59,651 nucleotides of DNA from Rubrivivax gelatinosus (GTDB lineage Bacteria > Pseudomonadota > Gammaproteobacteria > Burkholderiales > Burkholderiaceae_C). Location: contig NZ_NRRU01000020.1 of assembly GCF_016583785.1 (NCBI RefSeq), positions 1 through 59,651 on the forward strand, given 5' to 3'. Shown one piece after another: positions 45,300 through 55,174 of this stretch. Position 1 is the stretch's first letter. Each line of letters opens with the position of its first letter. Both the position numbers and the translations under genes were made by a program. The notes below the pieces were generated by a model. It was not told where the DNA came from, did no database searches, and saw only the letters and a list, made by a program, of their open reading frames with translations.

Positions 45300-46703
45300 A
45301 TGTCCGCGCTGTTCGAATCCCGTGGTTCCGCTCCCGATGACGAAGTCGCGCGCCTGCGCGTGCCGCCGCATTCGAACGAAGCCGAACAGAGCGTGCTCGG
45401 CGGCCTGCTGATCGACAACCTGTCCTGGGACCGCGCCGCCGACCTGCTGACCGACAGCGATTTCTACCGCTTCGAGCACAAGCTGATCTTCTCGGCCATC
45501 GCCGGGCTGGTGAACCAGAGCAAGCCGGCCGACGTCATCACCGTCTTCGAGCAGTTGCAGAGCCTGGGCAAGGCCGAGGACTGCGGCGGCCTGGGCTACC
45601 TGAACGCGCTGGCGCAGAGCGTGCCGAGTGCCGCCAACATGCGGCGCTACGCCGAGATCGTGCGCGAGCGCGCGATCCTGCGAAAGCTGATCGCCGCCAG
45701 CGACGAGATCGCCACCAACGCCTTCAACCCGCAGGGCCGGCCGGTCAGCACCATCCTCGACGAGGCCGAAGGCAAGATCTTCAAGATCGGCGAAGAGGGT
45801 TCGCGCCAGAAGCAGGGCTTCCAGGGCATAGACAAGCTGGTCGTCGACCTGATCGACCGCGTGCAGGAACTGCACGACAACGGCGCCGAGGAAGTGACCG
45901 GCGTCCGCACCGGCTTCTTCGACATGGACCGCATGACCGCCGGGCTGCAGAAGGGCGACCTGATCGTGCTCGCGGCGCGGCCGTCGATGGGCAAGACCGC
46001 GTTCGCGCTGAACATCGCCGAGAACGTCGCCGTCGCCGAGGGCCTGCCGGTGCTGGTCTACTCGATGGAAATGGGTGCTTCGCAGCTGGCGCTGCGTCTG
46101 GTCGGCTCGCTCGGCCGCATCGACCAGCAGAACCTGCGCACCGGGCGCCTGCGCACCGAAGAGTGGGAGCGGCTGACCGAGGCCGTCGACAAGCTCGGCC
46201 GGGTGCAACTGTTCATCGACGAAACGCCGGCGCTGACCTCGCCTGAACTGCGTGCGCGTGCGCGCCGCATGGCGCGTCAGTACGGCCAGCTCGGGCTGAT
46301 CGTCATCGACTACCTGCAGCTGATGAGCGGCTCGTCGTCGAGCAACGGCGAGAACCGTGCGACCGAGATCGGCGAGATCTCGCGCGGCCTGAAGGCGCTG
46401 GCCAAGGAACTGCAGTGCCCGGTGATCGCGCTGTCGCAGCTGAACCGATCGGTCGAAACGCGCACCGACAAGCGGCCGATGATGAGCGACTTGCGCGAAT
46501 CGGGCGCGATCGAGCAGGACGCGGACATCATCATGTTCATCTACCGCGACGAGTACTACAACAAGGACAGCAAGGATCCGGGCGTCGCCGAAGTCATCAT
46601 CGGCAAGCAGCGTAACGGCCCGGTCGGCACCGTGCGCCTGGCCTTCCTGAAGCCGCTGACCAAGTTCGAGAACCTCGCCCCGGACGCGATGTCGGATTAC
46701 TGA
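45300..46703 (+). CDS. dnaB: Replicative DNA helicase DnaB
   Basis: DnaB is the hexameric 5'-3' helicase of the replication fork. The 467-residue protein has the N-terminal primase-interacting domain, then a RecA-like core with Walker A ARPSMGKTAFA (about 226-236), Walker B LIVIDYLQLM and the RESGAIEQDADIIMFI motif. ATG 45300 is preferred because AAGG lies at 45290-45293 and the start matches the family; an in-frame TTG at 45282 lies within a DnaA-like site. The C-terminal domain of its partner DnaG is encoded at the right end of the window. Confidence 0.97.
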   Translation: MSALFESRGSAPDDEVARLRVPPHSNEAEQSVLGGLLIDNLSWDRAADLLTDSDFYRFEHKLIFSAIAGLVNQSKPADVITVFEQLQSLGKAEDCGGLGYLNALAQSVPSAANMRRYAEIVRERAILRKLIAASDEIATNAFNPQGRPVSTILDEAEGKIFKIGEEGSRQKQGFQGIDKLVVDLIDRVQELHDNGAEEVTGVRTGFFDMDRMTAGLQKGDLIVLAARPSMGKTAFALNIAENVAVAEGLPVLVYSMEMGASQLALRLVGSLGRIDQQNLRTGRLRTEEWERLTEAVDKLGRVQLFIDETPALTSPELRARARRMARQYGQLGLIVIDYLQLMSGSSSSNGENRATEIGEISRGLKALAKELQCPVIALSQLNRSVETRTDKRPMMSDLRESGAIEQDADIIMFIYRDEYYNKDSKDPGVAEVIIGKQRNGPVGTVRLAFLKPLTKFENLAPDAMSDY

Positions 46704-46708
46704 GTCAG

Positions 46709-46738
46709 GACGAGAGAGGCCGGAAGGCCTCGCTCGTC
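46709..46738 (+). terminator. Hairpin after dnaB
   Basis: A 13-bp stem with one mismatch (GACGAGAGAGGCC, 46709-46721, with 46726-46738) is capped by a GGAA tetraloop, 5 bp after the dnaB stop. There is no U-tract, so termination strength is uncertain. Confidence 0.6.
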
Positions 46739-46765
46739 TGAGGCCGCACGGCGCCCGGCGACATG

Positions 46766-46781
46766 CTGTATAAAACAACAG
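46766..46781 (+). promoter_or_regulatory. Putative LexA (SOS) box
   Basis: CTGTATAAAACAACAG fits the proteobacterial SOS-box pattern CTG-N10-CAG, with flanking TG/CA extending the symmetry to TGCTGT/ACAGCA. It embeds TATAAA (46769-46774), a -10-like element, and ends one base before the ATG of the radical SAM gene. Confidence 0.65.
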
Positions 46782-46782
46782 C

Positions 46783-47694
46783 ATGCCAGCGCCCACCATC
46801 CCGTCCCCTCGCCCGGCCGCCGCAGCGCCGGCAAACGCCGCCGTCAAGGGGCGTGGCACGACCTGGGCCATCGCCCACCGTTTCGAGGCCGACGCGCGCG
46901 AGGCCTTCGACGACGGCTGGGACGGCGATGCCTCGGCGCTGGAGGCGCCGCCGCTGCCGCCGACTCTGGTCGTCGACGAACAGGCCAGGCGCATCCTGAG
47001 CGAGAACGACTCGCCCGACATCGGCTTCGAGCTCTCGCTGAACCCCTACCGCGGCTGCGAGCACGGCTGCATCTACTGCTACGCGCGGCCGACGCACGCC
47101 TACCTCGGCTGGTCGCCGGGCCTGGACTTCGAGACCCGCATCGTCGCCAAACGCAACGCCGCCGAGCGCCTGCAGGAAGCGCTGCGGGCACGTGGCTACC
47201 GGCCGCATGCGATCGCGATCGGCACCGTCACCGATGCCTACCAGCCGGTCGAGCGCCGGCTGCAGCTGACGCGCGCGGTGATCCAGGTGCTGCACGACAC
47301 GCGGCACCCGTTCTCGGTGATCACGAAGTCGGCGCTGGTCGAACGCGACCTGGACTTGATCGCGCCGATGGCCGCCGAGCGCCTGGCCTGCGTCGACCTC
47401 ACGCTGACGACGCTGGACGCGGCGCTCGCCCGGCGTCTGGAGCCGCGGGCGGCCTCGCCCGAGCGGCGGCTGCGCACGATCCGAACGCTGGCCGAGGCGG
47501 GCGTGCCGGTAGGCGTCAGCGTCTCGCCGCTGATCCCGTTCCTGAACGAGCACGAGCTCGAGCGCATCCTGGAGGCGGCGCGCGAGGCCGGCGCGAGCCG
47601 GGCCTTCGCGATCCCGCTGCGCCTGCCGCACGAACTGTCGCCGCTGTTCAGGGACTGGCTGGTCCAGCATGTCCCGGAGCGGCGGCGCGCGTGA
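46783..47694 (+). CDS. PA0069-family radical SAM protein, N-terminal and catalytic part
   Basis: The 303-residue product has the radical SAM motif C92-x3-C96-x2-C99 (GCEHGCIYCYARP) after an N-terminal KGRGTTWAIAHRFE region and a partial TIM barrel, and resembles spore-photoproduct-lyase-related proteins of unknown function (PA0069 family). The family C-terminal region is missing from this frame and is found in the next frame at 47694-47909. The only usable start is ATG 46783; it lacks a Shine-Dalgarno sequence and may be translated from a leaderless mRNA. A LexA-like box abuts it. Confidence 0.85.
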   Translation: MPAPTIPSPRPAAAAPANAAVKGRGTTWAIAHRFEADAREAFDDGWDGDASALEAPPLPPTLVVDEQARRILSENDSPDIGFELSLNPYRGCEHGCIYCYARPTHAYLGWSPGLDFETRIVAKRNAAERLQEALRARGYRPHAIAIGTVTDAYQPVERRLQLTRAVIQVLHDTRHPFSVITKSALVERDLDLIAPMAAERLACVDLTLTTLDAALARRLEPRAASPERRLRTIRTLAEAGVPVGVSVSPLIPFLNEHELERILEAAREAGASRAFAIPLRLPHELSPLFRDWLVQHVPERRRA

Positions 47695-47909
47695 TGGCGC
47701 GTGTGCGCGAGATGCGCGGCGGCCGCGACAACGACCCGCGTTTCGGCAGCCGCATGCGCGGCGAAGGGATCTGGGCCGAGTTGCTTCGCCAGCGCCTGCA
47801 CAAGGCCTGCGCACGCCTGGGCCTGGCGCGTGCGTGGCCCGAACTCGACGTTTCGCGTTTTTGCCCGCCGCCCGAAGCCGGCGCGCCGCAGCAGGGCGCG
47901 CTGTTCTGA
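47694..47909 (+). CDS. PA0069-family radical SAM protein, displaced C-terminal part
   Basis: This 71-residue segment (VREMRGGRDNDPRFGSRMRGEG ... ending GALF) is the C-terminal domain expected at the end of the PA0069 radical SAM protein. It begins at ATG 47694, overlapping the TGA of the upstream part (TGATG). The upstream in-frame codons would read ARVMARVREM. Adding one G near 47682 would fuse both parts into a 376-residue protein of family length. It is therefore either a recent frameshift, a sequencing indel, or a coupled two-part gene. Confidence 0.7.
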   Translation: MARVREMRGGRDNDPRFGSRMRGEGIWAELLRQRLHKACARLGLARAWPELDVSRFCPPPEAGAPQQGALF

Positions 47910-47911
47910 AC

Positions 47912-49594
47912 TCAGGCCGCGGCCGGGGCTGCGGCGAGCGCCTCGGCTTCGGCGCCGAGCGCGTTCGCGACGGCGCTGCGCAGCGCCAGCCCGCCGGCCT
48001 TGCGGCCGGGGCCGTCGCCGATCGGCAGCTTGCCCGCCACGCTCAGATAACGCAGGCGCAAGTCCTCGATCGTGGCCTTCAGGTCGTCGGCGCCGGCGAT
48101 CTTGTCGTGGTGGCGCTGCAGCACCAGGCGCGCGGTGTCGATCAGCTTGGCATTGAGCGACGCGCGGCCGTTCTCGAGCAGGGTGCGCACTGCGGACCCC
48201 GGGTCGCCGGCGATGCTGTAGGCCATCGCGGCCTCGGAGACCTCGAGCACCCGGTGCTGACAGAGGCGGATGCGTTCGACGAAGGGCGGATGCGGCCCCG
48301 CGGCGCGCGCCAGCAGCTCCGTCAGCGCCTTGGACGAGCAATGGCGCAGGCCGATGGCGTCGACCCAGGCCTCGGCTTCCTCGATCGCATAACCGGCATC
48401 CACCAGCCGCGACAGCAGCGCGAGCATGTTGCTCGCGGCTTCGAGGTCGAAGGAGGCTTCGCGCACCTCGAGCGCCAGGTCTGCGATCCCCTGCAGTGCG
48501 TCGTTGTGCTGCAGGCGCAGGGCCAGCTCGAGCGCGCGCACGACACCCCCGAAACGCCGCAGGCGCTGACTGTCGGGTGCGTGCGAGATCGCGTGCTCCA
48601 GGTTCTCGGCGCAGCGCTGCAGGCCCTTGGTGTCGGACTGGCGCCAGCGCAGGAAGGCCAGCAGCACCAGCGTCTGTGGATCGAACATCTTCGAGTTGAT
48701 GCCGATACTGACCGCACGCTCGAGCGAACGCAGCGCGTCGTCGTAGCGCTGGAGATAGAAGGACAGGATGCCGAGCTTCTGCAACCGGCCGACCGAGTCC
48801 GGGGTCAGCGACGCGGCGCGCAGCAGCACCGACGCCGCCTCCTCCAGGTTGCCCTGGTCGAGGTGGATGCGGCCCATCACGTCATAGGCGTCGACGAAGT
48901 TGGGTTGGTCCTCGATCAGGCTCTCCAGCGTCGACAACGCCTTGTTCGGCTCGTTGCCGTCCTCCTGGGCGCGTGCCACGCCCAGGCGGGCCCAGGGCAG
49001 GGCCTGGGCCTTGATGACTGCTTCGTAGAGTTCCCAGGCCTCGCGGTGGCGGCCGCTGGACAGCAGCAGCTCGGCGCCGATGCGCGCGGCAAACAGCCAG
49101 AACTCGCCGCGTTCCTGGAATCGTTTGATGCACAGCCCGGCGGCGTCGTCGAAACGGCCTTCGTCGACGGCTTCGAAAATCTGCTTGAGCACGCGCTTGC
49201 GCCGTCGTGCGTGCAGCAGGCGGTCGCCGAGCGCGGAGGCAGTGTGCGGCTTGATCAGGAAGCTGTCGAGCGCCGATTCGGCCGCCTCGGCCACCTTGTT
49301 GTAGGTGGCTTCGCCGCTGATCATGATGAAGACCGTCGACAGCGGCAGCAGCTGGTGGCGGCGCAGGTCGTCGAGCAGCTGCTGGCCGGCGGCGTCGTTG
49401 CCGGCGAAGTTGTTTTCGCACAGCACGATGTCGAACGGGCGTGACTCCAGCTGGCTGCGGGCGTCAGCCACCCGGCCGCACTGCGAGACCGTGCCGATGC
49501 CGAAGTCGCGCAGCTGGGCCACGAGGATGCTGCGCGAGGTCGGGTTCGGGTCTATGACCAGCGCCTTGCTCAGATGGATGTCACGGTCGAGCAT
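47912..49594 (-). CDS. Receiver-domain / TPR protein with Glu at the phospho-acceptor
   Basis: The 560-residue protein has an N-terminal CheY-like receiver (about 8-125) and a long TPR-type helical region (about 190-560), with no DNA-binding or enzymatic output domain. The receiver keeps Asp15, a Ser at the Thr/Ser position (Ser93) and Lys115, but the expected phospho-acceptor Asp is Glu60 (VLCENNF) and the second acidic residue next to Asp15 is Pro. It probably acts as a protein-protein scaffold in a non-canonical state. ATG 49594 is chosen over an upstream GTG because GGAGG lies nine bases upstream. It is downstream of dnaJ but separated by two hairpins. Confidence 0.85.
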   Translation of the reverse strand: MLDRDIHLSKALVIDPNPTSRSILVAQLRDFGIGTVSQCGRVADARSQLESRPFDIVLCENNFAGNDAAGQQLLDDLRRHQLLPLSTVFIMISGEATYNKVAEAAESALDSFLIKPHTASALGDRLLHARRRKRVLKQIFEAVDEGRFDDAAGLCIKRFQERGEFWLFAARIGAELLLSSGRHREAWELYEAVIKAQALPWARLGVARAQEDGNEPNKALSTLESLIEDQPNFVDAYDVMGRIHLDQGNLEEAASVLLRAASLTPDSVGRLQKLGILSFYLQRYDDALRSLERAVSIGINSKMFDPQTLVLLAFLRWRQSDTKGLQRCAENLEHAISHAPDSQRLRRFGGVVRALELALRLQHNDALQGIADLALEVREASFDLEAASNMLALLSRLVDAGYAIEEAEAWVDAIGLRHCSSKALTELLARAAGPHPPFVERIRLCQHRVLEVSEAAMAYSIAGDPGSAVRTLLENGRASLNAKLIDTARLVLQRHHDKIAGADDLKATIEDLRLRYLSVAGKLPIGDGPGRKAGGLALRSAVANALGAEAEALAAAPAAA

Positions 49595-49744
49595 CAAGGC
49601 CGGCCTCCGGCGGACGAAAACCCGCACCCCGTGCCCTGCGGGCAGCGTTGAAGACGGGCAGGGGCGGGCGCAGCCATTTCTGACCGTTTTCGGTCATCCG
49701 GGTGTCGCGCTTGAGGAGAGATTTCCCGGACTGCGGGAAATTAC
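49595..49744 (-). terminator. Hairpins after dnaJ
   Basis: Immediately after the dnaJ stop (minus strand) ATTTCCCG (49721-49728) pairs with CGGGAAAT (49734-49741). Further on TGACCG (49681-49686) pairs with CGGTCA (49691-49696) around a TTTT loop. Neither has a clean U-tract on the minus strand, but together they probably end or stabilise the chaperone mRNA and separate it from the receiver/TPR gene. The rest of the 150 bp gap shows no other element. Confidence 0.5.
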
Positions 49745-50887
49745 CTACTTGAACAGGTCTTTGACGCGGTCGGTCCAGGACTTGGCGTTGGGCGAATGGC
49801 GGTCGCCGGCCTTGCGGAAGGACTCGTCGAGTTCCTTCATCAGCTTGCGCTGGTGCTCGGTCAGCTTGACCGGCGTCTCGACCGTGATGTGCGCGTACAG
49901 GTCGCCCGGGTAGCTGGAGCGTATGCCCTTGATGCCCTTGCCGCGCAGGCGGAAGGTCTTGCCGTGCTGGGTGCCTTCGGGCAGCTCGATCTCGGCCTTG
50001 GCGCCCAGCGTCGGCACCTCGATCGTGCCGCCCAGCGCCGCGGTCGTCATGCTCACCGGCACGGTGCAATGCAGGTCGTCGCCGTCGCGCTCGAAGATCT
50101 CGTGCTGCTTGATGCGGATCTCGATGTAGAGATCCCCCGGCGGCCCGCCGTTGGTGCCGGGCTCGCCGTTGCCAGCCGAGCGGATGCGCATGCCTTCGTT
50201 GATGCCGGCAGGGATCTTCACCTCCAGCGTCTTCTGGCGCTTGATCTTGCCGGCGCCGTTGCAGGTGGGGCAGGGCTCGGGAATGATCTTGCCGTTGCCG
50301 TGGCAGTGCGGGCAGGTCTGCTGGATGCTGAAGAAGCCCTGGCGCAGGTGCACGGTGCCCGAGCCCGAGCAGGTCGGGCAGGTCTTGGGGCTGGTGCCGG
50401 GCTTGGCGCCGCTGCCGTGGCAGGTCTCGCAGCCGTCCCAGCTCGGGATGCGGATCTGCGTCTCCTTGCCGGCGGCGGCTTCCTCCAGCGAGATCTCCAT
50501 CGCGTAGCTGAGGTCGCTGCCGCGATAGACCTGCTGGCCGCCGCCGCGCCGGCCACCGGCAGCACCGCCGAAGATGTCGCCGAAGATGTCGCCGAAGGCC
50601 TCGGCGAAGCCGCCGAAACCTTCCGGGCCGGCGCCGCCGCGGCCGCCCATGTTCGGGTCGACGCCGGCGTGGCCGTACTGGTCGTAGGCGGCGCGCTTCT
50701 GGGCGTCGGAGAGCATCTCGTAGGCCTCCTTGACCTCCTTGAACTTCTCTTCCGCCTTCTTCGCGTCCTCACCCTGGTTGCGGTCAGGGTGGAACTTCAT
50801 GGCCAGTTTGCGATAGGCCTTCTTGATGTCGTCGTCCGAGGCGTTCTTCGCAACGCCGAGGATTTCGTAGTAGTCGCGCTTTGCCAT
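49745..50887 (-). CDS. dnaJ: Chaperone DnaJ
   Basis: DnaJ (Hsp40) delivers substrates to DnaK and stimulates its ATPase. The 380-residue protein has a J domain with HPD (34-36 region), a Gly/Phe-rich linker (about 75-125), four zinc-binding CxxCxGxG repeats ([32 protein letters not shown]) and C-terminal substrate-binding domains. It follows dnaK by 122 bp on the same strand. Confidence 0.98.
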   Translation of the reverse strand: MAKRDYYEILGVAKNASDDDIKKAYRKLAMKFHPDRNQGEDAKKAEEKFKEVKEAYEMLSDAQKRAAYDQYGHAGVDPNMGGRGGAGPEGFGGFAEAFGDIFGDIFGGAAGGRRGGGQQVYRGSDLSYAMEISLEEAAAGKETQIRIPSWDGCETCHGSGAKPGTSPKTCPTCSGSGTVHLRQGFFSIQQTCPHCHGNGKIIPEPCPTCNGAGKIKRQKTLEVKIPAGINEGMRIRSAGNGEPGTNGGPPGDLYIEIRIKQHEIFERDGDDLHCTVPVSMTTAALGGTIEVPTLGAKAEIELPEGTQHGKTFRLRGKGIKGIRSSYPGDLYAHITVETPVKLTEHQRKLMKELDESFRKAGDRHSPNAKSWTDRVKDLFK

Positions 50888-51009
50888 GAGGGTGCCGTTT
50901 ACAGCCAGTCGTCAAGCGTAAACGCCGCGCAGGGGCACCGGAAGCTGCCGGTGCGCCTGGACGCGGCGGGAAGTCACGGCCGGACGCTCGACGTCCGGCC
51001 GCGGGAAGA
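50888..51009 (-). other. dnaK-dnaJ spacer with two hairpins
   Basis: The spacer has a perfect 10-bp stem (CGGCCGGACG, 50977-50986, with 50992-51001) next to the dnaK stop, and a 7-bp stem (50935-50941 with 50948-50954). There is no U-tract. These may reduce dnaJ expression relative to dnaK or direct processing. Confidence 0.5.
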
Positions 51010-52956
<1,947 letters not shown>

Positions 52957-52992
52957 GGTGTTCTCCTGAAATCTGGATTCCGGTTGTCTTGG

Positions 52993-53020
52993 AGTTGTGG
53001 CTGCCGGGCCGGCTTTCAAG
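52993..53020 (-). promoter_or_regulatory. Sigma-32-like promoter before dnaK
   Basis: On the minus strand CTTGAAA (plus 53014-53020), a perfect heat-shock -35, is followed after 13 bases by CCACAACT (plus 52993-53000), a partial match to CCCCATNT. It lies within the grpE-dnaK spacer. Confidence 0.45.
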
Positions 53021-53038
53021 CCCGCAACTTGCGTTCGT

Positions 53039-53581
53039 TCAGGCCTTGGGCCCTGCGACCGTGACCAGCGCCGGGCGCAGCACGCGGTCGGCGATCAGGT
53101 AGCCGCGCTGCAGCACGGCGACGACGGTGTTGGCTTCCTGGTCGGCGGGCACGACGCTGATCGCCTGATGCTGGTGCGGGTCGAACTTCGTGCCGGCCGG
53201 CGGCGCGATCTGCACGACCTTGTTGCGCTCGAGCGCCTGGGTCAGCTGGCGCAGCGTCGCGTGCGTGCCCTCGAGCAGCTGCTCGGGCGTCGCGTTGTGG
53301 ATCGCGATCGCCGCTTCCAGGCTGTCCTTGACCGGCAGCATGCTCTCGGCGAAGGCATCGATGGCGAACTTGCGCGCCTTCGCCAGCTCTTCTTCGGAGC
53401 GGCGGCGCACGTTTTCGGTCTCGGCCTTGGCTCGCAGATAGGCGTCGGCGACCTCGGCGTGACGGGCCTCGAGTTCGGCCAGGCGCGCCTCGGCGCTCGC
53501 CGGGGCCGCAGCGGCCTGCGCGGCGTCGGCCGCAGCGGTCTCGGGGGACGGGGTGTCGGGGGTGTTCGAATTCGCGTTCAT
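53039..53581 (-). CDS. grpE: Nucleotide exchange factor GrpE
   Basis: GrpE releases ADP from DnaK. The 180-residue protein has an Ala/Glu/Pro-rich N-terminus, a long coiled coil (about 30-85, [21 protein letters not shown] split between heptads) and a C-terminal beta domain with [21 protein letters not shown] 53581 is preferred: the predicted sigma-32 transcript begins near 53604, leaving a 20-odd nt leader, while the earlier ATG at 53602 would have almost no leader. dnaK follows after 82 bp. Confidence 0.94.
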   Translation of the reverse strand: MNANSNTPDTPSPETAAADAAQAAAAPASAEARLAELEARHAEVADAYLRAKAETENVRRRSEEELAKARKFAIDAFAESMLPVKDSLEAAIAIHNATPEQLLEGTHATLRQLTQALERNKVVQIAPPAGTKFDPHQHQAISVVPADQEANTVVAVLQRGYLIADRVLRPALVTVAGPKA

Positions 53582-53610
53582 TGGCGTCTCGGGGCAAAAC
53601 ATGGATGCAG

Positions 53611-53636
53611 GTGGGGACTTCGCGCGGGACTTCAAG
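53611..53636 (-). promoter_or_regulatory. Sigma-32-like promoter before grpE
   Basis: On the minus strand CTTGAA (plus 53631-53636) and CCCCAC (plus 53611-53616) are separated by 14 bp, closely matching the heat-shock consensus CTTGAAA-N-CCCCATNT. The -35 overlaps the stop codon of the S4-domain gene. Confidence 0.65.
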
Positions 53637-54045
53637 AGCGCTCGTCGTCGACGCTCGCGCTCCAGCGGTTCCAGTCGGCGAGCTGGCGGCGGTCGCGTTT
53701 GGTCGGACGGCCTTGCTCGATCGAGGCGGCGGGCTCGGGCTGCAGGCGGCGCGCCTCGGCGGCGCGTTCGCGGGCGGCGATGCTCTCGGCGGTCTCGCAG
53801 TACAGCGTCTGCGCCACCGGCGCCGGGCCGCGCACGGTGCCGAGCACGAGCACGTCGACGACCCGTTCGACGCTGCCCTGGCGCAGCGCGACGCGGTCGC
53901 CGACGTGCAGCTCGCGCGCCGGCTTGGCCGCCAGGCCGTTGACGCTGACGCGGCCGCGGTCGGCCTCGTCGGCGGCCAGCGCGCGGGTCTTGTAGAAGCG
54001 GGCCGCCCAGAGCCATTTGTCCAGGCGCACGCGGGTGTCGTTCAT
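53632..54045 (-). CDS. hslR: S4-domain heat-shock protein (Hsp15-like)
   Basis: Hsp15 binds 50S subunits carrying blocked nascent chains, a ribosome rescue role. The 137-residue protein has an S4 RNA-binding domain (about 3-70: [20 protein letters not shown]) and a basic C-terminal tail. ATG 54045 gives the family N-terminus; the longer open frame reads into the spacer. It lies 37 bp after hemH and just before grpE, a position that supports co-regulation with the chaperones. Confidence 0.88.
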   Translation of the reverse strand: MNDTRVRLDKWLWAARFYKTRALAADEADRGRVSVNGLAAKPARELHVGDRVALRQGSVERVVDVLVLGTVRGPAPVAQTLYCETAESIAARERAAEARRLQPEPAASIEQGRPTKRDRRQLADWNRWSASVDDERS

Positions 54046-54082
54046 CGGGTCTCTCGGGCCGGGTGGCCGCTGCGCGGCCGGT

Positions 54083-55174
54083 TCAGATCGTTGCGCCCAG
54101 CGCCGCGGCACGTTGCCGGCGCTGTGCCGTCTCCTGCGCATCGGGCAGCGCGCGTGTTTCCCAGCCGGCCATGTGGCGTTCGGCGATCGAAGCCAGCGCC
54201 TCGATCCACGCCCCCTGGTCGTTCAGGCAGGGGATGTACTCGAAGCGTTCGCCGCCGCAGGCCAGGAAGGTGTGGCGCGCCTCCTCGTTGATCTCCTCGA
54301 GCGTCTCCAGGCAGTCGGAGACGAAACCCGGGCACATCACGTCGACGCGGCGCACACCGTCGGCGGCCAGCTGGCGCAGCGTCGGTTCGGTATAGGGCTC
54401 CAGCCACTTGGCGTTGCCGAAGCGGCTCTGGAAGGTGACGACCACCTGTTCCGGCGTCAGCTCGAGGCGTTCACGCAGCAGGCGCGCCGTCTTGTGGCAC
54501 TGGCAGCAATAAGGGTCGCCGAGCAGCAGCGTGCGGTGCGGCACGCCGTGGAAGCTCAGCAGCAGTTTTTCGCCCTGGCCGTGCTCGCGCCAGTGCGTGC
54601 GCACGCGCTCGGCGAGGGCGCCGACGTAGCCGGCGTCGTCGTGGTACTCGTTGACGAAGCGGAACTCGGGGATGCGGCGGGCGCCGGCGGTCCACTTCAT
54701 CACCGCGTCGGCGACGCTGCCGGTGGTGGCGCCGGCGTACTGCGGGTACAGCGGCAGCACCAGCACGCGGGTCGCACCTTCGGCACGCAGCGCGTCCAGG
54801 CCACGCGCGACCGAGGGTTCGCCGTAGCGCATCGCCACCCGCACCTGCACCCGGTGGCCGCGTGCCTGCAGGGCCTGCGACAGGCCGACGGCCTGGCGGT
54901 CGCTCCAGACGGCCAGCGGCGAGCCTTCGGGTGTCCAGATCGTCGCGTACTTGGCCGCCGACTTCGCCGGCCGCGCGCTCAGCACGATGCCGTAGAGGAT
55001 GGGCAGCCAGAGGATGCGCGGGATCTCGACGACGCGCGGGTCGGACAGGAATTCGGCGAGATAGCGGCGCAGCGCGGCCGGCGTCGGCTCGGTCGGTGTG
55101 CCCAGGTTGACCAGCAGCAGGCCGACGCGTTCGTCTTCGCCGTGGCGATGCGGCGGTTCCGGTCGCAGCGTCAT
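54083..55174 (-). CDS. hemH: Ferrochelatase
   Basis: HemH inserts ferrous iron into protoporphyrin IX, the last step of heme synthesis. The 363-residue protein has LLLVNLGTPTEP, the catalytic His in LLSFHGVPHR, and a cysteine-rich DPYCCQCHKTA segment typical of many proteobacterial ferrochelatases. Its ATG overlaps the stop of the upstream response regulator by 4 bp (ATGA), so the two are coupled. Confidence 0.96.
   Translation of the reverse strand: MTLRPEPPHRHGEDERVGLLLVNLGTPTEPTPAALRRYLAEFLSDPRVVEIPRILWLPILYGIVLSARPAKSAAKYATIWTPEGSPLAVWSDRQAVGLSQALQARGHRVQVRVAMRYGEPSVARGLDALRAEGATRVLVLPLYPQYAGATTGSVADAVMKWTAGARRIPEFRFVNEYHDDAGYVGALAERVRTHWREHGQGEKLLLSFHGVPHRTLLLGDPYCCQCHKTARLLRERLELTPEQVVVTFQSRFGNAKWLEPYTEPTLRQLAADGVRRVDVMCPGFVSDCLETLEEINEEARHTFLACGGERFEYIPCLNDQGAWIEALASIAERHMAGWETRALPDAQETAQRRQRAAALGATI

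Noticed and set aside
47238..48341. Minus-strand frame spanning the radical SAM gene and part of the receiver/TPR gene
   Set aside because: It overlaps two supported genes in wrong frames and shows no domain.
52957..53660. CIRCE operator (HrcA site) near grpE/dnaK
   Set aside because: I looked for TTAGCACTC-type inverted repeats and saw none; the sites present look like sigma-32 promoters.
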